Shown here in pieces: positions 33,154 to 42,624 of a stretch of 64,000 bases of DNA. The notes under the pieces were generated by a model. That model did not search any database. It was not told the DNA's origin and worked only from the letters and a program-made list of their open reading frames with translations. Location of the stretch: positions 682,001-746,000 of the forward strand of contig NZ_WHNY01000075.1 of the NCBI RefSeq assembly GCF_013141695.1, read 5' to 3'. The position numbers and the translations under genes are program-made. How positions within the stretch are numbered: the first letter of the stretch is position 1; every line of letters begins with the position of its first letter. The DNA is from Paenibacillus plantarum (GTDB lineage: Bacteria > Bacillota > Bacilli > Paenibacillales > NBRC-103111).

Positions 33154-33743
33154 ATTGGCAAGGGAAAACAGTCGGTTATGCATTAACCGGTTCTCACTGT
33201 ACACTTGAAGAGGTCATGCCTCAAATTAAGAGATTTGTAGATGCGGGTGCTCGTGTCATTCCGATTGTATCGAATACAATTATGACGACAGACACACGTT
33301 TTGGTAAGTCTGCTGACTGGCAGCAAATGCTGAAAGATATTACGGGTAATGAAATTATTTCTACCATTGTTGATGCAGAACCGCTAGGTCCATCCAAATT
33401 ATTGGATGTGATGGTGATTGCTCCTTGTACGGGTAATACAACTAGTAAACTAGCAAATGCGATGACAGAAAGTCCCGTTCTTATGGCAGCTAAAGCACAA
33501 ATGAGGAACTTGAGACCGCTCGTATTAGCGATTTCAACGAATGATGGACTGGGTTTAAATGCAATGAATATTGCGAAACTTTTGATTACCAAGAATATTT
33601 ACTTTGTGCCTTACGGTCAAGATGCGCCAGGAGCTAAACCAAATTCGTTGGTGGCCAGGATGGACTTGATTATGGAAGCTTGTGAAGCTGCGCTGGAAGG
33701 TAAACAATTGCAGCCCATGATTATTGAGAGATTTCAATACTAA
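33150..33743 (+). CDS. dpaB: Dipicolinate synthase subunit B, flavoprotein-like
   Basis: 197 residues, ATG 33150 overlapping the dpaA stop. It belongs to the phosphopantothenoylcysteine decarboxylase-like flavoprotein family: GKTVGYALTGSHCTLEEVMPQIKRFVDAG at the start and VIAPCTGNTTSKLANAMTESPVLMAAKAQMRN in the middle are typical. It provides the redox subunit for dipicolinate formation. Co-transcription with dpaA from the sigma-K-type promoter is likely; asd follows after 36 bases, so some late readthrough into the dap genes is possible. Confidence 0.95.
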   Translation: MNWQGKTVGYALTGSHCTLEEVMPQIKRFVDAGARVIPIVSNTIMTTDTRFGKSADWQQMLKDITGNEIISTIVDAEPLGPSKLLDVMVIAPCTGNTTSKLANAMTESPVLMAAKAQMRNLRPLVLAISTNDGLGLNAMNIAKLLITKNIYFVPYGQDAPGAKPNSLVARMDLIMEACEAALEGKQLQPMIIERFQY

Positions 33744-33779
33744 CAGATAGATGTCAACTTGAGGGGGAGAAACCAGCAT

Positions 33780-34820
33780 ATGTCCAACCAGAAGCTTTTC
33801 AACGTTGCAGTTGTAGGCGCTACAGGCGCTGTCGGCGAGCAAATCATCCGTCTACTAGAAGCACGGAATTTCCCCATCAAGGAATTGAAATTACTCTCTT
33901 CTGCTCGTTCTGCAGGTGTAAAGATTGCTTTTAAAGGCCAAGAAGTAGTTGTGCAAGAAGCAACTCGGGATAGCTTTCAAGGTGTTGATCTTGCGCTCTT
34001 TAGTGCGGGTGGCGATGTTACGAAAGCATTAGCTCCACATGCAGTAGAAGCAGGCGCGATTTGTATTGACAATACTAGTGCATATCGAATGGACCCAGAC
34101 ACACCGCTTGTTGTTCCTGAAGTGAATGTTGAGAAAATCAATGAACATAAAGGGATTATTGCGAACCCGAATTGTTCTACGATCCAAATGGTTGCAGCGC
34201 TTAAGCCGCTATATGACCGTTATGGGATTTCACGTATTATCGTTTCCACGTACCAAGCTGTTTCTGGTGCTGGAGCTAAAGCCATTAATGAAATGCTTAG
34301 ACAGTCCAAAGAAGTACTAGCAGGTAATGAGGCAAAGCCAGATATTTTACCAGTTGGCTCGTTGCCAGTAAAGCATCAGATTGCTTTCAATGCTATTCCG
34401 CAAATTGACAAATTTCTAGATAATGGATTTACAAATGAAGAAATGAAAATGATTCTTGAAACGAAGAAAATTATGGGCGATGAGTCCATTGAGGTCACAG
34501 CTACATGCGTGCGTATTCCAGTAGTTTACGGCCATTCTGAATCCGTGTACGTAGAATTGAAAGAAGATTTCGACGTGGAAGACGTGAGAACACTACTCGC
34601 AAATGCTCCTGGAATTGTACTCGTTGACAATCCGGCAGAACAACAATATCCACTTGCTACTGATGCTGCAGGTAAGCTTGAAACTTTCGTAGGGCGTGTG
34701 CGCCGTGATTTAAGCAACCCTAAAGCACTTAACATGTGGATTGTTTCAGATAATTTGTTAAAAGGTGCTGCTTGGAATGCCGTGCAAATTGCTGAATATA
34801 TTGCTATAGAGCAACAATAA
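33780..34820 (+). CDS. asd: Aspartate-semialdehyde dehydrogenase
   Basis: 346 residues from ATG 33780; the frame opens at 33759, but GAGGGGGA lies between. NADPH motif VAVVGATGAVGEQIIRLLEAR, the catalytic cysteine in IIANPNCSTIQMV, and the late SVYVELK and RVRRDLSNPKALNMWIV are visible. It reduces aspartyl phosphate to the semialdehyde, the branch point to lysine/DAP, threonine and methionine. It stands between dpaB and dapG as in B. subtilis. Confidence 0.97.
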   Translation: MSNQKLFNVAVVGATGAVGEQIIRLLEARNFPIKELKLLSSARSAGVKIAFKGQEVVVQEATRDSFQGVDLALFSAGGDVTKALAPHAVEAGAICIDNTSAYRMDPDTPLVVPEVNVEKINEHKGIIANPNCSTIQMVAALKPLYDRYGISRIIVSTYQAVSGAGAKAINEMLRQSKEVLAGNEAKPDILPVGSLPVKHQIAFNAIPQIDKFLDNGFTNEEMKMILETKKIMGDESIEVTATCVRIPVVYGHSESVYVELKEDFDVEDVRTLLANAPGIVLVDNPAEQQYPLATDAAGKLETFVGRVRRDLSNPKALNMWIVSDNLLKGAAWNAVQIAEYIAIEQQ

Positions 34821-34862
34821 TCAGCAAACTGCTTATTTGAGCAGTGAAAATGGGGGAAACTC

Positions 34863-36080
34863 ATGCGAATTCTTGTCCAGAAATTCGGAGGTACTTCACT
34901 TTCCACCGCACAAGCTAGAGAACACGTTATTGGTCATATTCAAGACGCACTAATTCAACATTATAAACTAGTTGTTGTTGTTTCTGCGATGGGAAGAAAA
35001 GGGGAACCCTATGCGACTGACACGCTCTTAGACCTCGTTCGGAAGAATGGGGAGGGGCTGCCCGCGCGGGAACTCGATATGTTAATGGGATGCGGAGAAT
35101 TAATATCTGCCGTACTTTTGTGTAGTTTATTGAACAAAACAGGAATTCGATCCACAGTTTTGACGGGTGGGCAAGCTGGTCTGATCACGAATGAGAACCA
35201 TGGTAATGCTCAGATCATAGCGATGAAGCCTAATCGGATTCTTGAATTGTTAGAGCAAGATCAGGTTGTCATTGTCACTGGGTTTCAAGGGAAAACAAGC
35301 AATGATGAGTTGACGACATTAGGCCGCGGGGGCAGTGACACATCAGCAACAGCACTTGGTGCTGCACTCAAAGCAGAAATTGTGGATATCTTCACAGATG
35401 TTAATGGTATTTTGACAGCGGATCCAAGAATCGTTGAAGATGCTAAACCGTTACAACGCGTGAGCTTTAGTGAGATTTGTAATATGGCACACAATGGTGC
35501 CAAAGTGATTCATCCACGAGCTGTTGAAGTTGCCATGCAAGCAAATATTCCTATTCGTGTGAGATCAACCTTCACCAAGGAAGAAGGAACGCTAGTCACA
35601 GCTTCTGACAACACCTCGACAGATATTAACCATGTTAAAGATCGCTTTGTTACGGGGATTGCTCATTTCACGAATATTACACAGATCCAGGTTGCTGCCG
35701 TTGATGGCGAATTTGATCTTCAGCTTCGTGTATTCAAAACGATGGCTCAACATCAGATTAGTGTTGATTTTATTAATGTGAACCCTTCAGGCGTTGTATA
35801 TACGGTCTTTGATCATGAAGCTGAACGTGCAGTTCAATTACTCAAGGCGCAGGGTTACGAGCCCAAGTTCACGAGTGGCTGTGCGAAGGTGTCCGTGATT
35901 GGTGGCGGAATGAATGGCGTACCAGGTATTATGGCGCATATTGTTGAAGCATTAACCGTGGAAGATATCCGAATTCTGCAATCAGCTGATTCGAATACAA
36001 CCATTTGGGTGCTTGTCCAAGGTGTCGACATGATCAAGTCAGTGCGTGCACTTCATCGGAAATTTAATTTGTTTAAATAA
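34863..36080 (+). CDS. dapG: Aspartokinase I (DapG type)
   Basis: 405 residues, ATG 34863 behind TGGGGGAA. Kinase motif VQKFGGTSLSTAQARE, then GRGGSDTSATALGAAL and VDIFTDVNGILTADPRIV. Two C-terminal ACT domains (about 255-405), with IAHFTNITQIQVAAVDG and KVSVIGGGMNGVPGIMAHIVEAL. It phosphorylates aspartate; the B. subtilis homologue is inhibited by meso-diaminopimelate. A small ACTGCT/AGCAGT hairpin lies in the asd-dapG gap. No lysine riboswitch is seen. Confidence 0.95.
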   Translation: MRILVQKFGGTSLSTAQAREHVIGHIQDALIQHYKLVVVVSAMGRKGEPYATDTLLDLVRKNGEGLPARELDMLMGCGELISAVLLCSLLNKTGIRSTVLTGGQAGLITNENHGNAQIIAMKPNRILELLEQDQVVIVTGFQGKTSNDELTTLGRGGSDTSATALGAALKAEIVDIFTDVNGILTADPRIVEDAKPLQRVSFSEICNMAHNGAKVIHPRAVEVAMQANIPIRVRSTFTKEEGTLVTASDNTSTDINHVKDRFVTGIAHFTNITQIQVAAVDGEFDLQLRVFKTMAQHQISVDFINVNPSGVVYTVFDHEAERAVQLLKAQGYEPKFTSGCAKVSVIGGGMNGVPGIMAHIVEALTVEDIRILQSADSNTTIWVLVQGVDMIKSVRALHRKFNLFK

Positions 36081-36106
36081 ATCAAGAAAGTCAGGAGGCG
36101 TACCAA

Positions 36107-36970
36107 GTGAGTTTTGGAAGAGTAGTCACGGCAATGGTTACTCCATTTGATGATCAGTTGCAGGTCAACTGGGATCAAGTAGAGCCATTAATTAATTATT
36201 TAATTGAAGATCAACATTCGGATAGCCTGGTGATTTGTGGTACGACAGGGGAGTCGCCAACGTTATCAGAAGATGAAAAGTTGCGACTTATTGAACTTTC
36301 CGTTCGTGTAGCGGCTGGGCGTTGCAAAATCATCGCAGGTACTGGAAGCAACGACACTGCTCATACAATCGCTTTTTCGCGTAAAGTAGAGAAGATTGGC
36401 GTGGATGCTTTACTTCTTGTTGCTCCTTATTACAACCGTCCTTCACAGGAGGGGTTGTATCAACATTTCAAAGCAATAGCAGAGGCTGTTAATACACCTG
36501 TCGTACTTTATAATGTGCCTGGTCGTACAGGTGTGAACCTGGATGCGGATACAACGATTCGTCTTTCCCAAATACCGAATATCGTGGCGACCAAAGATTG
36601 CTCGAATACGGATCAAATGACTCGTATACTTACACATGCTGCCCCTAATTTCCTCGTATATAGTGGAGATGATAGCAATACTTTGCCTTCTTTAGCCATT
36701 GGATGTGAAGGGATTATCAGCGTAGCGAGTCATGTGATTGGAAAAGAAATGCAAACTATGATAAAGTATTATCTAGAAGGCAACATTCAGCAAGCTGCTG
36801 AGCTTCATCGTAAGCTTCATCCTGTATTCACTGGTATTTTTTGTGCACCGAGCCCTGCGCCAATTAAGCATGCTTTGGCACTTAAGGGTATTGAAACAGG
36901 CGGCGTTCGACTTCCGTTAGTTCGTGTATCCGAGCAAGAAGGACAATTCATTCAATCACTTTTTGTATGA
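36107..36970 (+). CDS. dapA: 4-hydroxy-tetrahydrodipicolinate synthase
   Basis: 287 residues from GTG 36107, 9 bases after GGAGG. A (beta/alpha)8 aldolase: TAMVTPFDDQ, the GTTGESPTLSEDEKLRL motif, LLVAPYYNRPSQEGLYQHF, VLYNVPGRTG and the Schiff-base lysine in IVATKDCSNTDQM. It condenses pyruvate with aspartate semialdehyde. The product feeds both DAP/lysine synthesis and, via DpaAB encoded just upstream, spore dipicolinate. Confidence 0.97.
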   Translation: MSFGRVVTAMVTPFDDQLQVNWDQVEPLINYLIEDQHSDSLVICGTTGESPTLSEDEKLRLIELSVRVAAGRCKIIAGTGSNDTAHTIAFSRKVEKIGVDALLLVAPYYNRPSQEGLYQHFKAIAEAVNTPVVLYNVPGRTGVNLDADTTIRLSQIPNIVATKDCSNTDQMTRILTHAAPNFLVYSGDDSNTLPSLAIGCEGIISVASHVIGKEMQTMIKYYLEGNIQQAAELHRKLHPVFTGIFCAPSPAPIKHALALKGIETGGVRLPLVRVSEQEGQFIQSLFV

Positions 36971-36982
36971 TCATGCCTAATG

Positions 36983-37015
36983 AATCGGTGCTTCCGGCAT
37001 CGGTTTTCTTTTTTT
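36983..37015 (+). terminator. Terminator after dapA
   Basis: AATCGGTGC (36983-36991) pairs with GCATCGGTT (36997-37005 region), with two wobble pairs and a TTCCG loop, followed by a T-rich run to 37015. Confidence 0.8.
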
Positions 37016-37043
37016 GGGAAATCTAAACGTATTCAGTATTAAC

Positions 37044-37073
37044 TTGTATTTGCTGTTTTTTTTCATGTATAAT
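37044..37073 (+). promoter_or_regulatory. Sigma-A promoter for the RNase J gene
   Basis: TTGTAT (37044-37049), an 18-base spacer and a perfect TATAAT (37068-37073) with TG directly before it. The expected start near 37080 is downstream of the GTG at which the open frame begins, which supports the later TTG start of the gene. Confidence 0.75.
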
Positions 37074-37141
37074 GGTTGCAAGTGACTAGTTCGGTTTTTT
37101 CATTTAAAATTCGTCGTCCAATCTATGAAGGAGGTATATTC

Positions 37142-38818
37142 TTGTCCAAAAAAAATATTGATAAACTTTTGATCTTCGCTCTTGGCGGCGTGGGCGAAAT
37201 CGGAAAAAATATGTATTGCGTTCAGTATGCGAACGATATTATTGTCATTGACAGTGGTTTGAAATTTCCAGAGGAGGACATGCTCGGAATTGACATTGTC
37301 ATCCCAGATATCGGGTACTTAACAGAGAATCGGGATAAAGTACGCGGCATCATCATAACTCACGGCCATGAGGATCACATTGGTGGCTTACCTTACGTGC
37401 TTAAACACCTTAATGTTCCCCTCTATGCTACGAAGTTAACGATGGGACTTATTGAAGCTAAGCTGAAGGAAGCGAACTTGCTCGGAACGACGAATCGAAT
37501 TCTAATCAATTCGGAATCTGTTCTTCCCCTAGGCGTTCTTACGGCCACTTTCTTCAAAACCAATCATAGTATTCCGGATTCTGTGGGTGTCGCACTTGAT
37601 ACGCCAGAAGGTGTTGTTGTTCATACGGGAGATTTTAAGTTTGATCAGACTCCAGTTAATGAGCAATACGCAGATTTGCATCGTATGGCTGAGATCGGAA
37701 AGAAAGGCGTTCTTGCCTTGCTTTCAGACAGTACGAATGCAGAACGTCCTGGCTACACGGGCTCTGAGCGCGGTGTAGGGATTGAGATTGAAGAAGTGTT
37801 TCGTAAAGCGAAGCAAAGAGTTGTCATTGCGACATTTGCATCGAATATTCACCGTGTTCAACAGGTGTTTGATGCAGCTGCAGCAACGAATCGCAAAGTG
37901 ACAGTAATTGGCCGCAGTATGGTCAACGTGGTTTCGATCGCTAGCGAATTAGGCTACTTGCACATTCCAGATGGCATGTTGATTGAGCCAGAGGAAGTTA
38001 ATAAGCTTGCAGCTGATCGTGTAGTTATCCTTTCAACGGGTAGCCAAGGCGAACCGATGTCTGCACTAACAAGAATGGCACGTTCAACCCATCGTAAAAT
38101 TGATATTTTACCAGGGGATACGGTTATTATTGCGGCAACTCCGATTCCAGGAAATGAGCGTTACGTTGGCAGAACGGTTGATGAGCTTATGCGCATCGGT
38201 GCCCACGTGATTTATGGACCAGGATCAGTAACTGGTGTTCACGTTTCAGGTCACGGTAGTCAGGAAGAATTAAAGCTAATGCTTAACCTGATGAAGCCTA
38301 AATACTTTATTCCAATTCATGGCGAATATCGCATGCTGCGTCAACACGCTATCCTTGCCGAAACTGTCGGCATTCCTAAAGAAGACATTTTCATGTGCGA
38401 TATTGGTGATACGGTAGAAATTCAAAATGGGGCTGCACGCAAAGGATCGAAAGTTCAAAGCGGCAACATCCTAATTGATGGACTAGGTGTAGGGGATGTA
38501 GGCAATATCGTGTTGCGTGACCGTAAATTACTGTCGCAAGACGGAATTCTTGTAGTCGTGGTTACACTTAGTAAGCAAGATGGCAAAATTTTGTCCGGCC
38601 CAGATATTATTTCACGCGGATTTGTTTATGTTCGTGAATCCGAAGGACTTCTTGAAGAAGCCAATCGAATCGTAACAAATACGTTAACTAAACTTATGAA
38701 TGAAAATGTAAATGAATGGGCATCTTTAAAAACAAATGTGAAAGATGTTCTCGGACGCTTTTTATATGAACAAACCAGAAGAAGACCAATGATTCTTCCT
38801 ATCATTATGGAAGTTTAG
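37142..38818 (+). CDS. rnjB: Ribonuclease J, in the rnjB (ymfA) position
   Basis: 558 residues from TTG 37142 behind GAAGGAGG; an earlier GTG at 37076 lies upstream of the predicted mRNA start. A metallo-beta-lactamase/beta-CASP nuclease: ALGGVGEIGKNMY, the zinc motif HGHEDHIGG, VHTGDFKFDQTP, LLSDSTNAERPG and, in beta-CASP, IPIHGEYRMLRQHA. RNase J has 5'-3' exonuclease and endonuclease activity in mRNA decay and 16S maturation. Placement after dapA matches B. subtilis rnjB. Sequence alone does not let me separate J1 from J2. Confidence 0.93.
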   Translation: MSKKNIDKLLIFALGGVGEIGKNMYCVQYANDIIVIDSGLKFPEEDMLGIDIVIPDIGYLTENRDKVRGIIITHGHEDHIGGLPYVLKHLNVPLYATKLTMGLIEAKLKEANLLGTTNRILINSESVLPLGVLTATFFKTNHSIPDSVGVALDTPEGVVVHTGDFKFDQTPVNEQYADLHRMAEIGKKGVLALLSDSTNAERPGYTGSERGVGIEIEEVFRKAKQRVVIATFASNIHRVQQVFDAAAATNRKVTVIGRSMVNVVSIASELGYLHIPDGMLIEPEEVNKLAADRVVILSTGSQGEPMSALTRMARSTHRKIDILPGDTVIIAATPIPGNERYVGRTVDELMRIGAHVIYGPGSVTGVHVSGHGSQEELKLMLNLMKPKYFIPIHGEYRMLRQHAILAETVGIPKEDIFMCDIGDTVEIQNGAARKGSKVQSGNILIDGLGVGDVGNIVLRDRKLLSQDGILVVVVTLSKQDGKILSGPDIISRGFVYVRESEGLLEEANRIVTNTLTKLMNENVNEWASLKTNVKDVLGRFLYEQTRRRPMILPIIMEV

Positions 38819-38854
38819 GTACTCGAACAAGTCACTTGAGCCTATGCAAATAGT

Positions 38855-38884
38855 AAAGCTCTCTCCAATTGGAGGGAGCTTTTT
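38855..38884 (+). terminator. Terminator after the RNase J gene
   Basis: AAAGCTCTCTCC-AATT-GGAGGGAGCTTT is a 12-bp stem with one wobble pair, followed by TTTT (38881-38884). Confidence 0.85.
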
Positions 38885-38906
38885 CTTGTTGTTGCAATGA
38901 GAAGTA

Positions 38907-38937
38907 TGCATGAAAGCATACAAGTTTATTCATACTA
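38907..38937 (+). promoter_or_regulatory. Sigma-G-type (forespore) promoter for tepA
   Basis: TGCATG (38907-38912), an 18-base spacer and CATACTA (38931-38937) match the sigma-G consensus TGMATA-N17/18-CATWMTA with one mismatch. The -35 lies in an inverted repeat GTATGC-ATGAAA-GCATAC. Predicted transcription starts near 38944, past the first in-frame ATG of the gene. The known forespore expression of tepA in B. subtilis fits. Confidence 0.6.
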
Positions 38938-38990
38938 TGGGAGATCTTGCACAACTTGTATGTGAACATAATTTGAAAGGGGATAATGAA

Positions 38991-39731
38991 GTGGCATCAG
39001 CACCAGGCTCGAAAGAACAGGAACAAGAACCGGGATCAGAGGAAGTCAAGAAAAATGCGGTTCTCGAAAATATCCAACAATTAGGACAAACGAACACGGT
39101 TTCTGGTGAATCCAATATTTTTTGTCTAACGATAATAGGACAGATAGAGGGACATATTGTGCTCCCACCTCAGAATAAAACGACCAAGTATGAACATCTG
39201 ATTCCTCAACTTGTAGCCGCCGAGCAGAATTCCAAAATTGAAGGTGTCATGATCATTTTAAACACTGTAGGGGGCGATGTGGAGGCTGGTTTAGCTATTG
39301 CTGAAATGGTCGCGACGTTATCGAAACCAACGATAGCATTAGTCTTAGGTGGCGGACATAGTATAGGCGTTCCAATCGCCGTATCTGCAGATTATTCGAT
39401 CATCGCAGAAACAGCGACCATGACGATTCATCCAATTCGAATGAATGGCTTGGTGATCGGAGTACCTCAGACCTTTGAATATTTAGACAAAATGCAAGAG
39501 CGTGTTGTAAGGTTCGTAACGAAACATTCTAACGTAACGGAAGAGAAGTTTAAAGAGCTGATGTTTAAGACAGGTGAACTTACGAGAGATATCGGAACAA
39601 CGGTAATTGGTATTGATGCCGTTAAATATGGATTAATCAATCAAGTAGGTGGCATCGGCGATGCCATTCGTGAGCTGAACAGCCGGATCGAAGCGAAGAA
39701 AGTGGCGAACTCTGGGGGGCTTGTTCAGTGA
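38991..39731 (+). CDS. tepA: TepA, ClpP-like serine protease of spores
   Basis: 246 residues from GTG 38991, 8 bases after GAAAGGGG. The in-frame ATG at 38910 overlaps the predicted sigma-G promoter. A ClpP/crotonase fold: MIILNTVGGDVEAGLAIAEMV, the catalytic serine in GGGHSIGVPIA, the histidine in TMTIHPIRMNG and a late Asp in TRDIGTTVIGIDAV. The first 50 residues are polar and acidic. The B. subtilis protein degrades small acid-soluble spore proteins during outgrowth. It overlaps ylzJ (GTGA). Confidence 0.9.
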   Translation: MASAPGSKEQEQEPGSEEVKKNAVLENIQQLGQTNTVSGESNIFCLTIIGQIEGHIVLPPQNKTTKYEHLIPQLVAAEQNSKIEGVMIILNTVGGDVEAGLAIAEMVATLSKPTIALVLGGGHSIGVPIAVSADYSIIAETATMTIHPIRMNGLVIGVPQTFEYLDKMQERVVRFVTKHSNVTEEKFKELMFKTGELTRDIGTTVIGIDAVKYGLINQVGGIGDAIRELNSRIEAKKVANSGGLVQ

Positions 39732-39967
39732 CCCATTATTCCGTGATTCCAATGGAAGTTATATTTGAAGGTTTCGATGCTTTTAGCCCACAATATTTAG
39801 AGGTTGAAGTAGACGGTTTCATGATGCAAATTGAGCCGTTAAGTGGCTATCAGGCACGTATTGTAAGGTTGTATAGCTGTAATCCACAAGATTATTTGAA
39901 TGAACACTATACGCCTGGCAGCATCATTTCCTACCAACCTCAGCTGGGGGTCAATTCCGCTCGTTAG
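39728..39967 (+). CDS. ylzJ: YlzJ-like small protein
   Basis: 79 residues, GTG 39728 overlapping the tepA stop by 4 bases. Sequence begins MTHYSVIPMEVIFEGFD and ends with a PGSIISYQP stretch, the YlzJ-like family pattern. No membrane span. It follows tepA in most Bacilli; its function is not known. The coupling suggests that it is made with TepA in the forespore, which is inference. Confidence 0.8.
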   Translation: MTHYSVIPMEVIFEGFDAFSPQYLEVEVDGFMMQIEPLSGYQARIVRLYSCNPQDYLNEHYTPGSIISYQPQLGVNSAR

Positions 39968-40000
39968 GTCTTGTTCCCGTATCATCCCTCGAGTCAAATA

Positions 40001-40009
40001 TGGTATAAT
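40001..40009 (+). promoter_or_regulatory. Extended -10 promoter for ftsK/spoIIIE
   Basis: TGG-TATAAT (TATAAT at 40004-40009) is a perfect extended -10; no good -35 is seen 17 bases upstream (ATCATC). It would give a leader of about 15 bases to the TTG start at 40031. Confidence 0.5.
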
Positions 40010-40030
40010 GTGGACTTGGGGGTGACAATC

Positions 40031-42583
40031 TTGGCGAAACGCAGGAAAAAGACGAAGGCTGTAAAAACCAGCTTATTATTCGAGCTGTATGGAATCCTCA
40101 TCTTGATTTTCTCGGTCATTGCCCTTGCACATCAAGGTCATGTCGGAAATTCATTGATTTATTTGTTTCGTTTTTTTGTGGGGACTTGGTATTCACTTAT
40201 ACCACTTATTTTCATTTACGTGGGCTTATACGCAATGATCAAACGAGCTTGGCCACAAATGATAACTCCCAAGAAAGCGGGCATTTTGTTGTTCATTCTT
40301 GGCTTATTAATCAAGAATCATATTGATTTATTTGCACAGTTGTATCCTAATAACGATTTTACATCGGGTAAAGTCATTTCTTCGACATGGTCAGCTATGC
40401 TTGAGGGATTGCATCCTACAGAAGCTGGAAGAGCAGCATTAGAACATGGTATTGGTGGAGGAATGGTAGGCGCTTTTTTATACAGCATCCTCTATTTCCT
40501 ATTCGATTACCTTGGAGCCAGATTAATCCAATATATGCTTTTTGTTATGGGTTTTATTCTAGCGACAGGTGTTTCTTATGTGGATCTAGGTAATATCGTG
40601 AAGGGTCGTTTCAGTAATGTAGGACAAACTTTTAAAGACAGAATGAAAGAATGGCTGCAAGACCGTGATGGACGTGTGCCGCAGGCTCAGGCTGCATCAG
40701 CGGGAAGTGCGCCTACTAAGGTGAAGAAGCCAGCTTACGTACCTGTTGATGATGAATTTGATGAAGAAGTGTTTCAACCAGTTAAGCGGGTGAAGAAAAC
40801 GCCATTATTTATGGAACTCCTTCGACCAATTAAGGAGAACCGGAAGAAATCTGCGGCAAGAGAACGAGATGATATCGAGGATAATTTGTCAGAGGGCGAA
40901 GCTGATGTGGCCGGGGAGGAAGTTGTTTACTCGAACCCTGTACCTCCAACGGCTGAACCCATACATAATACAGATGAACCTGCTGGAGCACCGATTATTC
41001 GTGATTTTCAAGAACAGGTTATTCAAGAAGCACAACAAGTTGTTAGACCTGCAACTCCTTCAGTCTCCAATAGTACAACAACAGTACCAACTAGTGTGGC
41101 TGGAGAGGAGAATGAGCCAGTCACAATTGAGTTTCAAGATGCTCCTGTCATTGTGACTCGTCCATATGAAATACCTTCGCTTGATTTATTAGCAAGGCCA
41201 GCTCTAGGCAAAGGAAGCGAAATGGCGGATTACAAAGCCAATGCAAGAAAGCTTGAAGCAACATTAGAGAGCTTCGGAGTTCGAGCTAAGGTTCTTGAGG
41301 TAGTAAGAGGTCCTGCTGTAACGCGCTATGAAATCCAACCTGATGTGGGTGTGAAGGTTAGCAGAATTGTTTCTTTAACCGACGATATTGCACTAGCACT
41401 TGCAGCAAAGGATATCCGGATGGAAGCACCAATACCAGGCAAATCTGCGATAGGTATCGAGGTGCCGAACTTAGAAGTTTCTATTGTTACGATGCGAGAA
41501 GTCATGGAAACGACAGCTTTTCAGGAGTCTAGCTCACGACTTTCCGTAGTTCTTGGACGAGATATTTCGGGTCAACCAATTGTTGGGAATCTGGCAAGGA
41601 TGCCCCATTTACTAGTTGCCGGTGCTACTGGATCTGGTAAATCGGTTTGTATCAATGGGATTATCACTAGCATTTTGTATAAAGCAAAGCCAAATGAAGT
41701 GAAGTTCTTAATGATCGATCCGAAGATGGTTGAGTTGAATGTGTATAATGGCATTCCGCATCTATTAGCACCTGTAGTTACCGATCCGCGGCGAGCATCC
41801 CTAGCGCTCAAGAAAATCGTTGTCGAGATGGAGAAACGCTATGAGCTATTCTCCAAGAGTGGGACACGAAATATTGAAGGCTATAACGCGATGTTGACAG
41901 AGAGTGGCACTGCACCGCCGCTGCCTTACTATGTGATTATCGTGGATGAGTTAGCTGATCTCATGATGGTAGCAGCTAATGACGTCGAGGATTCCATCTG
42001 TCGTCTTGCTCAGATGGCACGGGCTGCGGGCATTCACTTAATTATTGCGACACAACGTCCTTCCGTTGACGTTATTACTGGTGTTATCAAGGCTAACATT
42101 CCATCCCGTATCGCTTTTGGAGTTTCATCACAAGTGGATTCGCGAACGATTTTGGATATGGTAGGAGCGGAGAAATTACTAGGTCGTGGTGATATGCTTT
42201 ACTTGCCAGTAGGTGCATCCAAGCCTGTACGTATCCAAGGGGCATTCCTTTCCGATGGCGAAGTTGAACAGGTTGTTGGGTTTGTACGAACACAGGAACA
42301 AGCAAATTATCGGGAGGAACTCGTACCACAGGTTGAAGAAATGCCAGAGCAGCAGAATGAATTTGAGGACGAGCTGTACGATCAAGCCGTTCAAATTGTT
42401 TTGGAAGCGAAGCAAGCATCTGTATCCTTACTTCAAAGGCGAATGAGAGTCGGTTATACACGTGCTGCTAGGCTTGTCGATGCGATGGAAGCTAAAGGGG
42501 TTGTTGGCCCTTATGAAGGCAGTAAACCGCGTGAAGTATTGATCTCACTTGAACAATATCATCATAATCGGATTAGCTCATAA
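40031..42583 (+). CDS. ftsK: DNA translocase FtsK/SpoIIIE
   Basis: 850 residues from TTG 40031 behind GGGGGTG; the frame opens at a TTG upstream of the predicted promoter. Four or five membrane spans (about 20-190) precede a long disordered acidic/P/V linker (about 210-380). The motor domain has Walker A GATGSGKS at 531-538, IIVDELADLMMVA as Walker B and RLAQMARAAGIHLIIATQRPSVDVITG. A C-terminal gamma winged helix (VSLLQRRMRVGYTRAARLVDAMEAKGVVGP) reads KOPS/SRS. It pumps DNA at division and into the forespore. The linker is longer than in B. subtilis SpoIIIE. Confidence 0.96.
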   Translation: MAKRRKKTKAVKTSLLFELYGILILIFSVIALAHQGHVGNSLIYLFRFFVGTWYSLIPLIFIYVGLYAMIKRAWPQMITPKKAGILLFILGLLIKNHIDLFAQLYPNNDFTSGKVISSTWSAMLEGLHPTEAGRAALEHGIGGGMVGAFLYSILYFLFDYLGARLIQYMLFVMGFILATGVSYVDLGNIVKGRFSNVGQTFKDRMKEWLQDRDGRVPQAQAASAGSAPTKVKKPAYVPVDDEFDEEVFQPVKRVKKTPLFMELLRPIKENRKKSAARERDDIEDNLSEGEADVAGEEVVYSNPVPPTAEPIHNTDEPAGAPIIRDFQEQVIQEAQQVVRPATPSVSNSTTTVPTSVAGEENEPVTIEFQDAPVIVTRPYEIPSLDLLARPALGKGSEMADYKANARKLEATLESFGVRAKVLEVVRGPAVTRYEIQPDVGVKVSRIVSLTDDIALALAAKDIRMEAPIPGKSAIGIEVPNLEVSIVTMREVMETTAFQESSSRLSVVLGRDISGQPIVGNLARMPHLLVAGATGSGKSVCINGIITSILYKAKPNEVKFLMIDPKMVELNVYNGIPHLLAPVVTDPRRASLALKKIVVEMEKRYELFSKSGTRNIEGYNAMLTESGTAPPLPYYVIIVDELADLMMVAANDVEDSICRLAQMARAAGIHLIIATQRPSVDVITGVIKANIPSRIAFGVSSQVDSRTILDMVGAEKLLGRGDMLYLPVGASKPVRIQGAFLSDGEVEQVVGFVRTQEQANYREELVPQVEEMPEQQNEFEDELYDQAVQIVLEAKQASVSLLQRRMRVGYTRAARLVDAMEAKGVVGPYEGSKPREVLISLEQYHHNRISS

Positions 42584-42595
42584 TCCATTTTAGAC

Positions 42596-42624
42596 AAACA
42601 CTCCCTTAGGGGAGTGTTTTATTT
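42596..42624 (+). terminator. Terminator after ftsK
   Basis: AAACACTCCC (42596-42605) pairs with GGGAGTGTTT (42610-42619) around a four-base loop, followed by a T-rich tail. The sleB -35 element begins at its edge. Confidence 0.8.

Noticed and set aside
34821..34862. Lysine riboswitch before dapG
   Set aside because: The asd-dapG gap is only 42 bases and shows just a short hairpin.
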